A stretch of DNA of 60,322 nucleotides from the NCBI RefSeq assembly GCF_009765355.1, contig NZ_VTHK01000028.1:1-60322 (forward strand). Direction: 5' to 3'. This document shows positions 8,444 to 17,298 of this stretch, in pieces. The notes under the pieces are model-generated. The model saw only the letters and a list, made by a program, of their open reading frames with translations. It was not told the DNA's origin and did not search any database. The stretch is from Amycolatopsis anabasis (lineage in GTDB: Bacteria; Actinomycetota; Actinomycetes; Mycobacteriales; Pseudonocardiaceae). The translations under genes and the position numbers were made by a program. The first letter of the stretch is position 1; the number at the start of each line of letters is the position of its first letter.

Positions 8444-8680
8444 TCAGCGAACGGGGCGAGTCGAGCGTGCGAGATCTGCGACAAGGTCAGTGAACCGGTC
8501 GACCGCGCGCCTCGATTGCTTCCGGTGTCGTCCACCGCGGCGGCGAGGTGTCGCACGGCGGTTCTGCCGCGTTGCAGGCGAGGCCGCAGGGCGGAGGCGA
8601 GACCGTCGTAGTGCGGAAATGGCGAATACGCCTCCGAGTACTGCGGCGCAAATCAGGAGTAGGTGACGAATCTTAGGCAT
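8444..8680 (-). CDS. small basic membrane-anchored peptide
   Basis: This 78-residue protein begins MPKIRHLLLICAAVLGGVFA, one hydrophobic segment, and continues with an extremely Arg-rich tail. AAGGAG lies four bases before its ATG, so translation is well supported. The start overlaps the end of the ketosynthase-like gene by eight bases, making it the last gene of the operon. It resembles no family I know. A membrane tether or assembly factor for the upstream enzymes is conceivable but unproven. Confidence 0.55.
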   Translation of the reverse strand: MPKIRHLLLICAAVLGGVFAISALRRSRLRPAASPATRQNRRATPRRRGGRHRKQSRRAVDRFTDLVADLARSTRPVR

Positions 8681-9794
8681 GTTTCTCCTTCTGTGGCACG
8701 GAAGTAGGTCGGCCCTGGCGCCATGGCCAGCGCAGTGGAAGCGTGTGGGTGCGCATGGCGGCAGGAACGCGATTGATACGAAGAACGATCGCTGTCCACG
8801 TCATCCCGATGCCCACCCCGACAAGTGCGAGATGGTCGCCGGGGGAAACTGCTTGCTGGGCAAAGAGATGCGTGAGTCCGATGATCTGATCGTTGGGACC
8901 TACGTGCCCCCATTGGTCGCCGGCGTGTTTGAGTGTCTTCTCTTCGGCGAGGTGTAAGGGGCGCAGGCATTGGTTGACCAGAAGGCGATGTCCGTAGTGA
9001 GGCAGGAGGACCCACCGGAGGTCGTTGAGTTCGAGGTCGGCGTCGGCCAGGGCATGCTGCATCACGTGGGCTATCCCCGTCGTGCTGCGCCGGGTCACTG
9101 ATGACGCGCCGACCGCGGCGAGGTAATGCGCCTTGCGTTGGTGCACGCGCTCGATGCCGACTTCGGTGGTGCCCGGTGGGAGGAAACGGGCTCCGCTGCG
9201 ATGGAGTTCTTCGAGGGTCGGGTCGGTCCACGAACTGGTCGCGAGTACGCGTGCGAGGCCGGGTTCGCGGCCGAGGATGAGGGCGGAACCGCCGTCGCCA
9301 TAAGCGATTCCGTGGTCGGCGGTGAGGTGGTCAAAGGCAGGGGCGCCGAAGATCTCACCGCCGGTGAGCATGACTGTGTTGGTATCGGGACTGCCCGCGA
9401 GGACGCGGGCGGAGAGATCGACGCTGCCGACGAGTGAGTTGCTCATGGCGTTGATCTCGGTGGCGATGCCGGGCCCGGCGGGAAGCCCTAAGCGAGAACG
9501 CACGTAGGCGGCACGGGACCAGAAATCGATCCCGCGGCTACCTCGCCAAATGGCCGCGTGGAAATGCAGGTCTGGCACAGGAAGCGGTCCGGTGGAGGTC
9601 ATGGCGAGGCTGGCGAGCGCGCCTCGACCTGCGTGCACGGCGAGGTCCATGCCGGTGATGCCGCGCGCGACGGACACGGCGCGCTGTCCCGTGCCACTGA
9701 GATGGTGGTGGTCCGCGGAGGGAAACTGGTCGACCGGCACGAGCGTGCCGAGGGCGGCGCCGATGCCGCGGATGTGGAAGTCAGTCCAGCGCAT
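8673..9794 (-). CDS. ketosynthase III (FabH)-like enzyme with serine at the cysteine position
   Basis: The 373-residue protein has the thiolase-fold layout of 3-oxoacyl-ACP synthase III. HGIAYGDGGSALILG is near mid-chain, LLPHYGHRLL supplies the His and GHVGPNDQIIGL the Asn. The nucleophile segment, usually AxCSG, reads EINAMSNSLVG, placing Ser at about residue 118. Serine variants of this family are known as acyltransferases or starter-unit enzymes in natural-product pathways (for example DpsC). The ATG at 9794 is chosen because upstream codons are Arg-rich and overlap the preceding gene. Substrate is unknown. Confidence 0.75.
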   Translation of the reverse strand: MRWTDFHIRGIGAALGTLVPVDQFPSADHHHLSGTGQRAVSVARGITGMDLAVHAGRGALASLAMTSTGPLPVPDLHFHAAIWRGSRGIDFWSRAAYVRSRLGLPAGPGIATEINAMSNSLVGSVDLSARVLAGSPDTNTVMLTGGEIFGAPAFDHLTADHGIAYGDGGSALILGREPGLARVLATSSWTDPTLEELHRSGARFLPPGTTEVGIERVHQRKAHYLAAVGASSVTRRSTTGIAHVMQHALADADLELNDLRWVLLPHYGHRLLVNQCLRPLHLAEEKTLKHAGDQWGHVGPNDQIIGLTHLFAQQAVSPGDHLALVGVGIGMTWTAIVLRINRVPAAMRTHTLPLRWPWRQGRPTSVPQKEKHA

Positions 9795-9795
9795 G

Positions 9796-10020
9796 TCAGC
9801 ACCCGCCTGCCGAGAGGTGTGAGGCTCGGTGCCCTCGTGCATGGCTGTGGCGCAGGTCGTTCTCGATGGCGTAGACCGACGTGTAGTACGCGCGCAGCTG
9901 TGAGGTCGTGATTCCGGCGCACGCCGCGATCTCATCGAGCCTTCTGGGCGTGTCCTCGGGTTTCGTGGCCGACTTCTGAGACAACAGGTCGTGCGCCGCG
10001 GCGAGTATGCAGGTGCGCAT
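9796..10020 (-). CDS. short TetR-like helix-turn-helix protein
   Basis: The ATG at 10020 with AGGAG upstream gives 74 residues: ILAAAHDLLSQ, then LDEIAACAGITTSQLRAYYTS. This is the N-terminal DNA-binding module of a TetR-type regulator (helix, DEIA..AGI, recognition helix ending in YY). The ligand-binding domain is absent, so it is either a truncated regulator or a stand-alone HTH protein. It ends one base before the ketosynthase-like gene, so it is co-transcribed with it and could control the operon. Confidence 0.5.
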   Translation of the reverse strand: MRTCILAAAHDLLSQKSATKPEDTPRRLDEIAACAGITTSQLRAYYTSVYAIENDLRHSHARGHRASHLSAGGC

Positions 10021-10138
10021 GGTGTACTCCTGCGAGATCAACAGTGGTGGCAGCGGGCGAGCAAGGCCCCGAACGAGGCCACGCCGATTTCTCGACGAGA
10101 AGGCCGGTTGCCGCGCCTGGCATAGGGACATGTCGGAG

Positions 10139-10630
10139 CTACCGTGGGCGTCGGACGCGGCCAGAACGCCGGGACATGAGCCGCTCGAGGTGTTCGGCCC
10201 GCAGCTGACCGACACGCGAGCTGACAGCTCCGCTGAGTTCGGGCACTCGCTGAACGTCAGCGATGAACTTCGGGTCCGTACGGAACACGATCAGCAGGAC
10301 GGAGGCGTTCAAGCTGAGATTCACCACGGCGTATGGGGTTTCCGGCGGGATATAGATCATGTCGCCGGGACGGGGAAGGTCCGGACGCATGTCGTGGCCG
10401 GAGAGCACGGCGGCATAGCCGCTGAGGACGGCCAAGGCGGACTCCGTGGCGCTGTGCCGCTGTGGCGCGGTCGCCCGGCCACCTGGGATGTGCATGCGCC
10501 CGGCCGAGAGCATACGAACCGGGACCGCGGGAGCGTGGATGATTGCGGTGACGGTGTCACCTTCGCGGGTGGTGGACGCGGCGGCGCCGCTGGCGGAACG
10601 GTGCACGGCGGCGGTGAGCGTGGATTCCAT
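10139..10630 (-). CDS. cupin-domain protein
   Basis: The 163-residue product carries a single cupin barrel: HIPGGRATAPQRHSATESAL is motif 1-like and PRPGDMIYIPPETPYAVVN is motif 2-like. Histidines are fewer than in metal-dependent cupins, so metal binding is uncertain. The ATG at 10630 has GGAGA eight bases upstream; an ATG at 10648 would begin just after the preceding stop. As part of the ketosynthase operon it might be a small-molecule-binding or isomerase-type protein. Confidence 0.65.
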   Translation of the reverse strand: MESTLTAAVHRSASGAAASTTREGDTVTAIIHAPAVPVRMLSAGRMHIPGGRATAPQRHSATESALAVLSGYAAVLSGHDMRPDLPRPGDMIYIPPETPYAVVNLSLNASVLLIVFRTDPKFIADVQRVPELSGAVSSRVGQLRAEHLERLMSRRSGRVRRPR

Positions 10631-10650
10631 CGTATGTTCTCCAGTCATCG

Positions 10651-11757
10651 TCAGCTGCTGGGTTGGTCGGTGTGGATGCGGGAGAGCTCGCGGGCCAGCG
10701 CGGCGTTGGCCTCTGCCGCGGTTGTGGTTCGGCGGCCGAGGCCGCACGCTGCCGCGACTGCGATGGCGCGGTGGCCAAGCTCGGACTCGACCAGGTGCAG
10801 CGCGGTGCGGGAGTCCTCGGGATGGAGTTCGTCAGCCAGCCCGGCGATGATGTCGATTCCGGTGCGCAGGTGCTGGAGGGCGCGGTAGAACAAGGGCTCA
10901 GTCGGTGGCCCGGTGATGCCGGTGCACATCGGGATGTGCGCTGTCGGCATGGGGTAGTCGAGGCGGTTCAGCCGCCGGTGCAGGGCGTTGAGGAACTGTA
11001 CGGCGGGAACCAGGTCACGGGGCTCGACAAGCGGCTCGTGGGCGAGGTCGCCGTGGCACAAGTGCAGGATCCAGCGCGCAGATCGAGGTGCGCCCGTGAT
11101 CAGCTGAGCCGTTTTATGTGCGAGACCGAAGGAGAGGGCTGGCCAGAGCTGCCGGGGAGTCCGGTCGAACATGACCAGCACGGCCGGCGTTTCCAGTTGG
11201 AAGACAACGTCGTCGCCCCACCGGTCGTGGATGTGACGAATGTCAGTGAGGACAGCCTCCCGGAACACCGAAAGGTGTGCGAGGGCGGCTTTCGGGCCGC
11301 CGAAGCAGAAGAACGACAGGTCCAAAGCGTTTGGCACGGAAACCTGGTGCGGTGGCAGGTCGCGGTCGCTGGACAGGCGGTTGCGGGCGGCCATGGCCGC
11401 GGTGACGTCGCTTGCTCGCCGCAGCGCTATGTCTTCGGGTGCGAGGCGATGACCGGGCGCGAGTCCGTAGGCGGGCAGATCCTCGTAGCTGGTGGAGTCC
11501 CCGGTATGCACGGTTTGGAGTGCGGCAACGTCCGCAAGACTAACCAGCCAGTTGACGATCCACTGTGGATCCTGGTCGCACGGGAGGGTGAGCAGATCGG
11601 TGTCACCAGCCTGATCGACAAACCACTGCATTGCGGTGGAGTCGTTGATGAGTAGCTCAGGTGGGAGGGAACCAACGAAGTGCAGGGCTCTGCCCGATTC
11701 GCCGGACTGGTCCGGGACTTCGTGGAGCGTGGGATGAGAAATGACAGTGGCGGACAT
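10651..11757 (-). CDS. MetE/UROD-like TIM-barrel protein
   Basis: The 368-residue protein shows FVGSLPPELL at the N-terminus, VVFQLETPAVLVMF in the middle and WILHLCHGDLAHEP toward the C-terminal half. This resembles cobalamin-independent methionine synthase and uroporphyrinogen decarboxylase barrels, where a His-x-Cys pair binds zinc. It is shorter than MetE and lacks a recognisable second Cys, so methyl transfer is not certain. GGGGAG precedes the ATG. It is the first gene of the five-gene minus-strand operon and presumably acts with the ketosynthase-like enzyme. Confidence 0.5.
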   Translation of the reverse strand: MSATVISHPTLHEVPDQSGESGRALHFVGSLPPELLINDSTAMQWFVDQAGDTDLLTLPCDQDPQWIVNWLVSLADVAALQTVHTGDSTSYEDLPAYGLAPGHRLAPEDIALRRASDVTAAMAARNRLSSDRDLPPHQVSVPNALDLSFFCFGGPKAALAHLSVFREAVLTDIRHIHDRWGDDVVFQLETPAVLVMFDRTPRQLWPALSFGLAHKTAQLITGAPRSARWILHLCHGDLAHEPLVEPRDLVPAVQFLNALHRRLNRLDYPMPTAHIPMCTGITGPPTEPLFYRALQHLRTGIDIIAGLADELHPEDSRTALHLVESELGHRAIAVAAACGLGRRTTTAAEANAALARELSRIHTDQPSS

Positions 11758-11796
11758 CGTCTCCCCTAACGTCGCGTGCTGATTCGTGTTGTTGGG

Positions 11797-11836
11797 GCGG
11801 TGTGGCCGACGAGGGGAGGGACGTCGGCCACACCGC
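11797..11836 (-). terminator. 15-bp stem terminator after the LPVTG gene
   Basis: GCGGTGTGGCCGACG at 11797 pairs perfectly with 11822-11836 around a 10-base loop. It lies between the stop of the exported LPVTG protein and the start of the MetE-like gene and lacks a T-run, as is common in actinobacteria. Confidence 0.6.
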
Positions 11837-11928
11837 TAGATATTGAGTTGCGGCGATGGTGCTCGTGACCCGCCCTCGCTCGGAGGCGAGGACGGGCCAC
11901 GGTCTCGCCCGAGGGACCAGGTGAACTG

Positions 11929-12678
11929 CTAGCCGGTGACCGGAAGGTGGCCAGGCTTCGGGCCCGGGGTCGGCGCGGGCCGGTCATGAGTCGTGTCGTC
12001 GTGATGCTGGGTGCGGTCGGTGGGCCGCCCAGGCTGATGCCCAGGAGTACCCGGCTTGCCCGGTGCAGTGGGCTTTCCGGGCTTACCCGGCGGGTTGGCG
12101 GGCGGTTCGGTCGGCGGGGTCCCGGTGCCGCAGGAGACCGACGCCACGGTCACCGTGATAGCGGAGTTCTTCCCGTCCTTTCCGGATCCTGCGGCACTGA
12201 CGGTGATGGTCGCCGCGGTGCCTTTCGCGCCACCGGAGGCACCAGGGCTGACCTTGAGGTTGCCGCTGCCGCCTCCGGACGCACTGACGGTGGTGACTCC
12301 GTTGCGGCACTTCGCGGAGAAGGGGCCCACCGTGGTTCCGCCGACCCGGACGCTGGACACCGTCGCCTCGGCGATACCGGCCCCGGCCCGGACGGTGATG
12401 CCGCTGGCGACGACGGCGCCACTCTTGGTGGACACCGATCCTCCGGCATTCTTGATAGCCCCGTTGCTCGACACGCTCGGCTGCGCACCGAGACTTTCGG
12501 TGCCGCTGACCGAGATGCCACTGGCCGTGGAGGTAGCGGCCTCCGCGTGAGCGGACGCCGCGTGAGCGGACGCCGCGTCAATGGCGGCCACCCCGCTGAT
12601 ACCACCAATGATCAGCACGCCTGCGCCGAGCCCAGCCAGCGCGGCGCGGGGACTGAACGTGTACTTGTTGGTGTTCAC
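11929..12678 (-). CDS. exported protein ending in LPVTG
   Basis: The 249-residue protein has a signal peptide (basic start, ALAGLGAGVLIIGGISGVAA, then AHA-type cleavage sites). A Ser/Gly/Val-rich beta region includes VGGTTVGPFSAKCRNGV, similar to choice-of-anchor P surface proteins. It ends in a Pro/Gly/Lys-rich stalk. The last five residues are LPVTG with no hydrophobic helix or charged tail, so it is not a normal sortase substrate as written. I prefer the GTG at 12678, preceded by GGGAGA, to the ATG at 12690 that overlaps this ribosome binding site. The frame after the stop encodes no membrane helix either. Confidence 0.65.
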   Translation of the reverse strand: MNTNKYTFSPRAALAGLGAGVLIIGGISGVAAIDAASAHAASAHAEAATSTASGISVSGTESLGAQPSVSSNGAIKNAGGSVSTKSGAVVASGITVRAGAGIAEATVSSVRVGGTTVGPFSAKCRNGVTTVSASGGGSGNLKVSPGASGGAKGTAATITVSAAGSGKDGKNSAITVTVASVSCGTGTPPTEPPANPPGKPGKPTAPGKPGTPGHQPGRPTDRTQHHDDTTHDRPAPTPGPKPGHLPVTG

Positions 12679-12709
12679 GGTTTCTCCCATGTTGTTGGTA
12701 ATGGATGGG

Positions 12710-13648
12710 TCAGGTAATGAGCACTGGCGTGCCGATGGGCACCCACGTACTCAGAACGCGCAGCGCGTCGGCTGGCACCCGGATGCAACCGTCGCTAGAG
12801 GGGCGGCCGAATACCGTGGTGGTTGGCCACCCGTGGATGCCCGTGGTTCCGGGACCACCGCCATACGTTTCGTGGCTTGCGGAATGCGTCCCCAGCGGAA
12901 GAATCACCGGACTGAACGTCTGCCGACTGTCCTGGATGGACGCCATGATGAACGTCCGGCCCGGCGGGGTCTCCGCACCCGGCTTGCCGACGCCGATCGT
13001 CCAATTCCCGAGCTGCTGTCCATCGCGAAAGAGCTGCATGCGAAACGCAGACCGGTCGACTACGAGCCGATAGGGCGTGTGTGCGGTCTCCACCGAAGAG
13101 TCCTGAATGGACACCCATCCCGTCGAACCATTGGGCCTGGACGGCAACAGAACCTGTACCCAGCCAGGCTCCTCGGCGATCACCGGCAGCCAGGTGTCGG
13201 AGTTGATCTGTTGAGGTGGCAGCGCCGCGATGGCCGGGCCACCCGGTTGGGCGTAGACCGGCACCAGGTTACGTGGATGTACCACACGGCCGACCGGCAC
13301 GCGGTCCCGATCGATGTCTGCCGGAGCTGCGGGCACGGTGGTGAAGGTCGTGGATTCGGTTAACGCGGCAAGGTTGTCCACGGGCTGTGGCGGGATCTCG
13401 TGCGCCTGCACAGCGATCGTGGTCTCGCCTGATCGGTCCTCGGCGCTGTTGCCGTCGGATGACCCGGTTGCCGCGACCAGCACGGCCGCGATGAGCAGCG
13501 CCAACACCAGCACGATGATGGCGGCGATGAGTTGCACTCGCTGTCGCGTCGACCAAGACCGGGTCGTCGGCGTTGGTTCGGTGACACCGTGCTCGTCGGC
13601 GTCGTGGGAACGCGGTCGTGAGTCTTGCGGATCGTCGCTTCCTGACAC
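12710..13648 (-). CDS. membrane-anchored L,D-transpeptidase (YkuD family)
   Basis: The 312-residue protein has a cytoplasmic acidic head, one membrane helix (VQLIAAIIVLVLALLIAAVL) and a C-terminal YkuD domain ending with HGWPTTTVFGRPSSDGCIR, the His and Cys signature of the catalytic centre. Upstream residues (LVPVYAQPGGPAIAALPPQ ... GWVQVLLPSRP) form an SH3-like region. Such enzymes make 3-3 peptidoglycan cross-links or attach proteins to the wall outside the membrane. The GTG at 13648 has GGAGG seven bases upstream. Its neighbours are also exported proteins. Confidence 0.88.
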   Translation of the reverse strand: MSGSDDPQDSRPRSHDADEHGVTEPTPTTRSWSTRQRVQLIAAIIVLVLALLIAAVLVAATGSSDGNSAEDRSGETTIAVQAHEIPPQPVDNLAALTESTTFTTVPAAPADIDRDRVPVGRVVHPRNLVPVYAQPGGPAIAALPPQQINSDTWLPVIAEEPGWVQVLLPSRPNGSTGWVSIQDSSVETAHTPYRLVVDRSAFRMQLFRDGQQLGNWTIGVGKPGAETPPGRTFIMASIQDSRQTFSPVILPLGTHSASHETYGGGPGTTGIHGWPTTTVFGRPSSDGCIRVPADALRVLSTWVPIGTPVLIT

Positions 13649-13694
13649 GACAGCACCTCCTGACGATGAACGGACAGACGAAGGAACGAGGGGA

Positions 13695-13733
13695 GTGGTG
13701 CGGGCCCGCCCCCGATTAACGGGCCCGCACCAC
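13695..13733 (-). terminator. 14-bp stem terminator after the S53 peptidase gene
   Basis: GTGGTGCGGGCCCG at 13695-13708 pairs with 13720-13733 around an 11-base loop, directly after the stop of the peptidase gene. Confidence 0.6.
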
Positions 13734-13741
13734 CAGTGCGG

Positions 13742-15676
13742 CTACTTCGCCAGCGCGGCCACGAAACCGGCTGACGGAGTGCCGAGACCGGTGACCGTGT
13801 CCCAGCCCGGTGCGCTCTGCAGGTTCTGGGGTCGCGTGTCGAAGTCGACCAGGTAGCTTCCCTGCCCACCTGGCACCGAGGTGCCAGGCAGCGAATGCAT
13901 CGACGGTGTCCATACGCCGGCCTTCTGCGGCGTTACGTCGATGATTGCGGGGCTGCCCTTGAGTGCGTAGAGCGCGGGGTTGAGCAACCCTGCCCGTGCA
14001 GTCCCGGCGCGGGCTTGCTGCGCGTCGACGGCGAGGCCGGCAACCAGCGGCGCGGCCAGCGAGGTGCCACCGGAGGGACCAATGGTGAACTGCCCTCGGG
14101 AATCGGTCTGCCCGACCAGCATTCCGGTGTAGGAGTCGGCCAGCGCCGCGATGTCCGGTACGGCCCGCTTACCGTGGGCAACCTCGGCGGGGACCGCCCC
14201 GGCTTGCCAGTCGGGCGCGTCGTACAACGCGGACGGTCCGCCTCCCGCTCCGCCAGCGAAGGGGCCGTCAGCGTCACGCTGTGGTACCCACTGCCCACCG
14301 GAGAGCGTGTTGCCGGTGTTCTCCCAGCCGGTGAGGACCTTGGGCTTGTTGTCCTGTCCCAATCCCACCGTGGTGCCACCAACGGCGGTCACCCATGGGC
14401 TGCTCGCGGGGAATCCCGCCGTGATCCGGCCGACCATGCCGGAGTTGTTTCCGGCGTCCCCAGTGGACACCGTGACGGACTGACCTTGGATCCCCGCTTG
14501 CAGGGCCATGGAGTTGAACTGATCGCGTGTCGCAGCCGGTAGGCGGCGCTCGCCGTCGGCGTCACCCCAGGAGTTGCTGATCACGTCGACAGCGTTGTCC
14601 TGCACCGCCTTGTTGAACGCGTCGTACAGACCGCCGATGCAGGTTTTCGCCGCGTAGTAGCGAATCTTCGCGTTCGGCGCGATCGTGTGCGAGGCTTGCA
14701 CGTCCAGCGTCTGTTCGCCGTACCAGCCTTCAGCATCGCATTCCTTCTCGTCGGTGAAACCGCCGTCCGGCAGCACCGCGCTGTACTGGTCGGCCGCCAG
14801 CGGCGGCACCCCGAGGTGACCGGCAGCGCGGTTGGTATCGGCCACCAGCGTTGGAGAGTTGTAGGCACCGACGATCCCGACCGTGGTTCCTGCGCCATGG
14901 TGGCCGGGGTTCAGCCCATACATGGCGCGCACGGACGGCCCGGTGTAACCGCAGAGGGAGTTCGACTGCGACCCTGCCGGATATTTCTGTGGAACCTCGG
15001 CGTTGTTCTGCTCGCCCCACCAGCGCGCGCAATGCTGCACCGCGTTTGCGCCCGGCGCTGAAGGGGCGGTGTGCTGAGGCTTGATCGCCTTGGCGCTGTC
15101 ATCCAGCCCCAACACGGTCGTGACCGCGCCCCGCAACTCCCGCGGCAGGGAGATGGGCGAGGCCGGGGCGACCAGATCCTGGACGCGGCCGCTGACCTGG
15201 CTGCGGAAGGTCGATAGCTGAGTCCCGAAGGCTTTCTCCAGCACACCGGTTGGCGCCTGTGCGTCAATGAAGTGACGATTCGCGCTCACCCCGGTGACCG
15301 CCAGGCCCTGCTGCGTAAGCCAATCGCGGACGTGCGTGACGGTCTCGTCGCTCGCGGCGAACCGTTCGACGAACTGCTGCGGAGTCAGAAACTTGCCGTG
15401 CTCCGCGGTGCCGGGGGTGGCGACCGCAGCAGCGAGCCGTTCCGCACCGGCCTGGTCGCGCAGGGAGAGCGCGATCTGCACGTGGCGGACTGCATCGTCT
15501 GCGACATCGCCGGTCTTCGCTTGCGAGGTGGCCCAGCTTGGCGTACTGCCCGCGACGACCGTCCGGTCATCCTGATCGCCGCCGGAAGGTTGAGCGCTGG
15601 CCGGAAACGCTGTGACTGCTGCAGCTACCGCTAACCCCGACGCTACTGCTGTGGTGCGCCATGGTCGTAAAGGCAT
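13742..15676 (-). CDS. secreted S53 (sedolisin/kumamolisin-type) peptidase
   Basis: The 644-residue preproprotein starts at 15676 (AAGGGGAC upstream) with a signal peptide ending near FPASAQP. A pro-kumamolisin activation region follows (TAEHGKFLTPQQFVERFAAS). The catalytic domain shows Glu and Asp in GEQTLDVQASH, the oxyanion Asp in DVISNSWGDA, the serine in GGTSLAAPLVAG, and C-terminal IDVT and VTGLGTP calcium-site strands. All residues of the Ser-Glu-Asp triad are present, so it should be an active acid-type protease after self-cleavage. It is transcribed separately from the L,D-transpeptidase gene. Confidence 0.9.
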   Translation of the reverse strand: MPLRPWRTTAVASGLAVAAAVTAFPASAQPSGGDQDDRTVVAGSTPSWATSQAKTGDVADDAVRHVQIALSLRDQAGAERLAAAVATPGTAEHGKFLTPQQFVERFAASDETVTHVRDWLTQQGLAVTGVSANRHFIDAQAPTGVLEKAFGTQLSTFRSQVSGRVQDLVAPASPISLPRELRGAVTTVLGLDDSAKAIKPQHTAPSAPGANAVQHCARWWGEQNNAEVPQKYPAGSQSNSLCGYTGPSVRAMYGLNPGHHGAGTTVGIVGAYNSPTLVADTNRAAGHLGVPPLAADQYSAVLPDGGFTDEKECDAEGWYGEQTLDVQASHTIAPNAKIRYYAAKTCIGGLYDAFNKAVQDNAVDVISNSWGDADGERRLPAATRDQFNSMALQAGIQGQSVTVSTGDAGNNSGMVGRITAGFPASSPWVTAVGGTTVGLGQDNKPKVLTGWENTGNTLSGGQWVPQRDADGPFAGGAGGGPSALYDAPDWQAGAVPAEVAHGKRAVPDIAALADSYTGMLVGQTDSRGQFTIGPSGGTSLAAPLVAGLAVDAQQARAGTARAGLLNPALYALKGSPAIIDVTPQKAGVWTPSMHSLPGTSVPGGQGSYLVDFDTRPQNLQSAPGWDTVTGLGTPSAGFVAALAK

Positions 15677-15736
15677 AGAAGTCCCCTTGACTGGTTTGTT
15701 GAGTGACAGACATCGCGTGCGAAGAAAATGCGGCAC

Positions 15737-16107
15737 GCGAAGCCTGGAATTTGCCGGAATGGCAGAAATATCGTTTCGGAGCTGTAGTGGTCCTCGTCAG
15801 GAATTGCTCACCATGAACGACGAATTCCTGAACTGGAGCCCAAGACAAGAACGCAAGGATCTGTCTTCTGCTGGATGGCCGCCGCCACGTGTGCGTGACT
15901 AAGAAGGTTCACAAGCCAACGTCGAGATATGAAGCAGAATCTGCGCCGGACGAGGCCGAGTGCTCCGCGATGCGAGTCGTGGGCCACCAGGCGGCCCACG
16001 AGGAAGAGTGCCCGTGGTGCTCGCCGTGCGATGCCGAGCGGAGCTCGTGTTGATCGGCGATGGCCCGTGGGTTGCGGTGCCCCGCGTCCGTTCCGATAAA
16101 AAGACCG
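15737..16107. other. intergenic stretch between S53 peptidase and the 16108-16995 gene
   Basis: No convincing gene is seen. The right half carries the hairpin at 15978-16000. The left half, upstream of the peptidase start, must hold its promoter, but I see no clear consensus. Confidence 0.4.
15978..16000 (-). terminator. 8-bp hairpin after the 16108-16995 gene
   Basis: CGTGGGCC and GGCCCACG pair perfectly around a seven-base loop, about 110 bases beyond the stop of the upstream minus-strand gene. Confidence 0.4.
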
Positions 16108-16995
16108 TCATGCGGGTGCCTCGCAAGGGGCATGACACAATTCTCGGTCCTCGGTGCCCTGGACGTCGATGTCACGACTTAGCTCGATCGCCCGGACGAC
16201 GCGGATCAACGAATTAGGCTCTCGAATTCGACGCTGCAATTGATGCAGTCGTCGCAGTATCGAGGGCGGTGCACTATTCGCGAGGAGCCAGACCTCCTCC
16301 GGCCTGTGCGCACAGAGCCTGTGCGCGTACAACTCCTGCGTGGCCTGAATGTAGCCAATGGTCCACGCCCCGGACGAGGCGTCGGCCGACACGGTCGGAT
16401 CGTCGTCGCCCTCTCGCCGCCACTCGGCCCCCACGATCTCCGCATTGATCGCGCCAGCGCCCCAACCAGCGGACACGGCCCGCCGAGCATCGGCGCGGAC
16501 GAAATCCTCGGCACTCGGCCAGACGGCGGAGACCATGCCGGGGCGCTCCGCGGGAAGCAACCAGCCCTCGCGAGCAGCCCCCAGCGGACCGGACTCGACG
16601 CCGAGCGAGACGATGAAGCGCCGCAGCTGACGGTTGTCGACGCGCGCTCGGTGCAGGGTTTCCGTGCTGGCCCGGTGTTCTGTGCGTGCTTGCCGATGTT
16701 CCGCGCTACAGTGGCGAGATCGATGACGTGGAGCGTCGGGGCACATATCGCGAGCGTCGATGAAGCGTTGTTCGGTCTGCTCCCAATCGCGCTCGGCATC
16801 GAGAATGACCTCCCGCTGGTGTCGTTCGAGTTCCAGCAGGTCGGCATCGGGTGTCGGGCTGAGTCCGCGTGAAAAGCGTCTGAGCAGCTGGTGGGTAATT
16901 TCGCGCGGGACACTGTGGACGCTGGCGTCGAGGCGTAGCTGTAACCCCCGCGCTGTATGCGCCCATGTGAGGTCAGGGCCGTGCGGATGGGACAT
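16108..16995 (-). CDS. hypothetical protein divergent from the ImmA-like gene
   Basis: The 295-residue protein starts at 16995 with GGGGAGAG upstream. It is rich in Arg, His and Glu, with a probable helical hairpin near residues 50-130 (LLELERHQREVILDAERDWE) and a compact C-terminal half (SAVWPSAEDFVRADARRAVS, TIGYIQATQELYAHRLC, PPSILRRLHQLQRRIREPN). No catalytic motif is evident. Its promoter region shares operator-like site B with the ImmA-like gene on the other side, so it is probably part of the same control circuit. I do not recognise a family. Confidence 0.55.
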   Translation of the reverse strand: MSHPHGPDLTWAHTARGLQLRLDASVHSVPREITHQLLRRFSRGLSPTPDADLLELERHQREVILDAERDWEQTEQRFIDARDMCPDAPRHRSRHCSAEHRQARTEHRASTETLHRARVDNRQLRRFIVSLGVESGPLGAAREGWLLPAERPGMVSAVWPSAEDFVRADARRAVSAGWGAGAINAEIVGAEWRREGDDDPTVSADASSGAWTIGYIQATQELYAHRLCAHRPEEVWLLANSAPPSILRRLHQLQRRIREPNSLIRVVRAIELSRDIDVQGTEDRELCHAPCEAPA

Positions 16996-17135
16996 AAACA
17001 CTCTCCCCGGTCGCGATAGTCCACCGCCCTCGCCGCCGAGCTCCCGGGGCGCGGGCCGTGTGTGTGCCGCACCCTCCCTGGCGCGACTACACAAGTGGAC
17101 CTTGCTATGGCGAAGCTAGAGCCGAGCGGCCGAGA

Positions 17136-17156
17136 AGTCAACAGATGTAGCCGTTT
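17136..17156. promoter_or_regulatory. shared operator-like site, copy B
   Basis: AGTCAACAGATGTAG followed by CCGTTT matches copy A at 19 of 21 positions. It lies in the divergent region between the hypothetical gene ending at 16108 and the ImmA-like gene. Confidence 0.6.
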
Positions 17157-17298
17157 TCGCGCAGAGATGTGCGTGTGGCGGGTGAAATGCCCCGTATGAG
17201 CGCTTTGGTGTCTTGTCGGATCGCAACGGTGGTTGAGGTAACCGGATCGGGTGAAAAGAAATTTGCCAGTATTGTGTCCGGCAGAATTTAGGGTCCCG

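Noticed and set aside
12678..12690. ATG at 12690 as start of the LPVTG protein.
   Set aside because: The GGGAGA right after this ATG is a good ribosome binding site for the GTG at 12678, and nothing suitable precedes the ATG.
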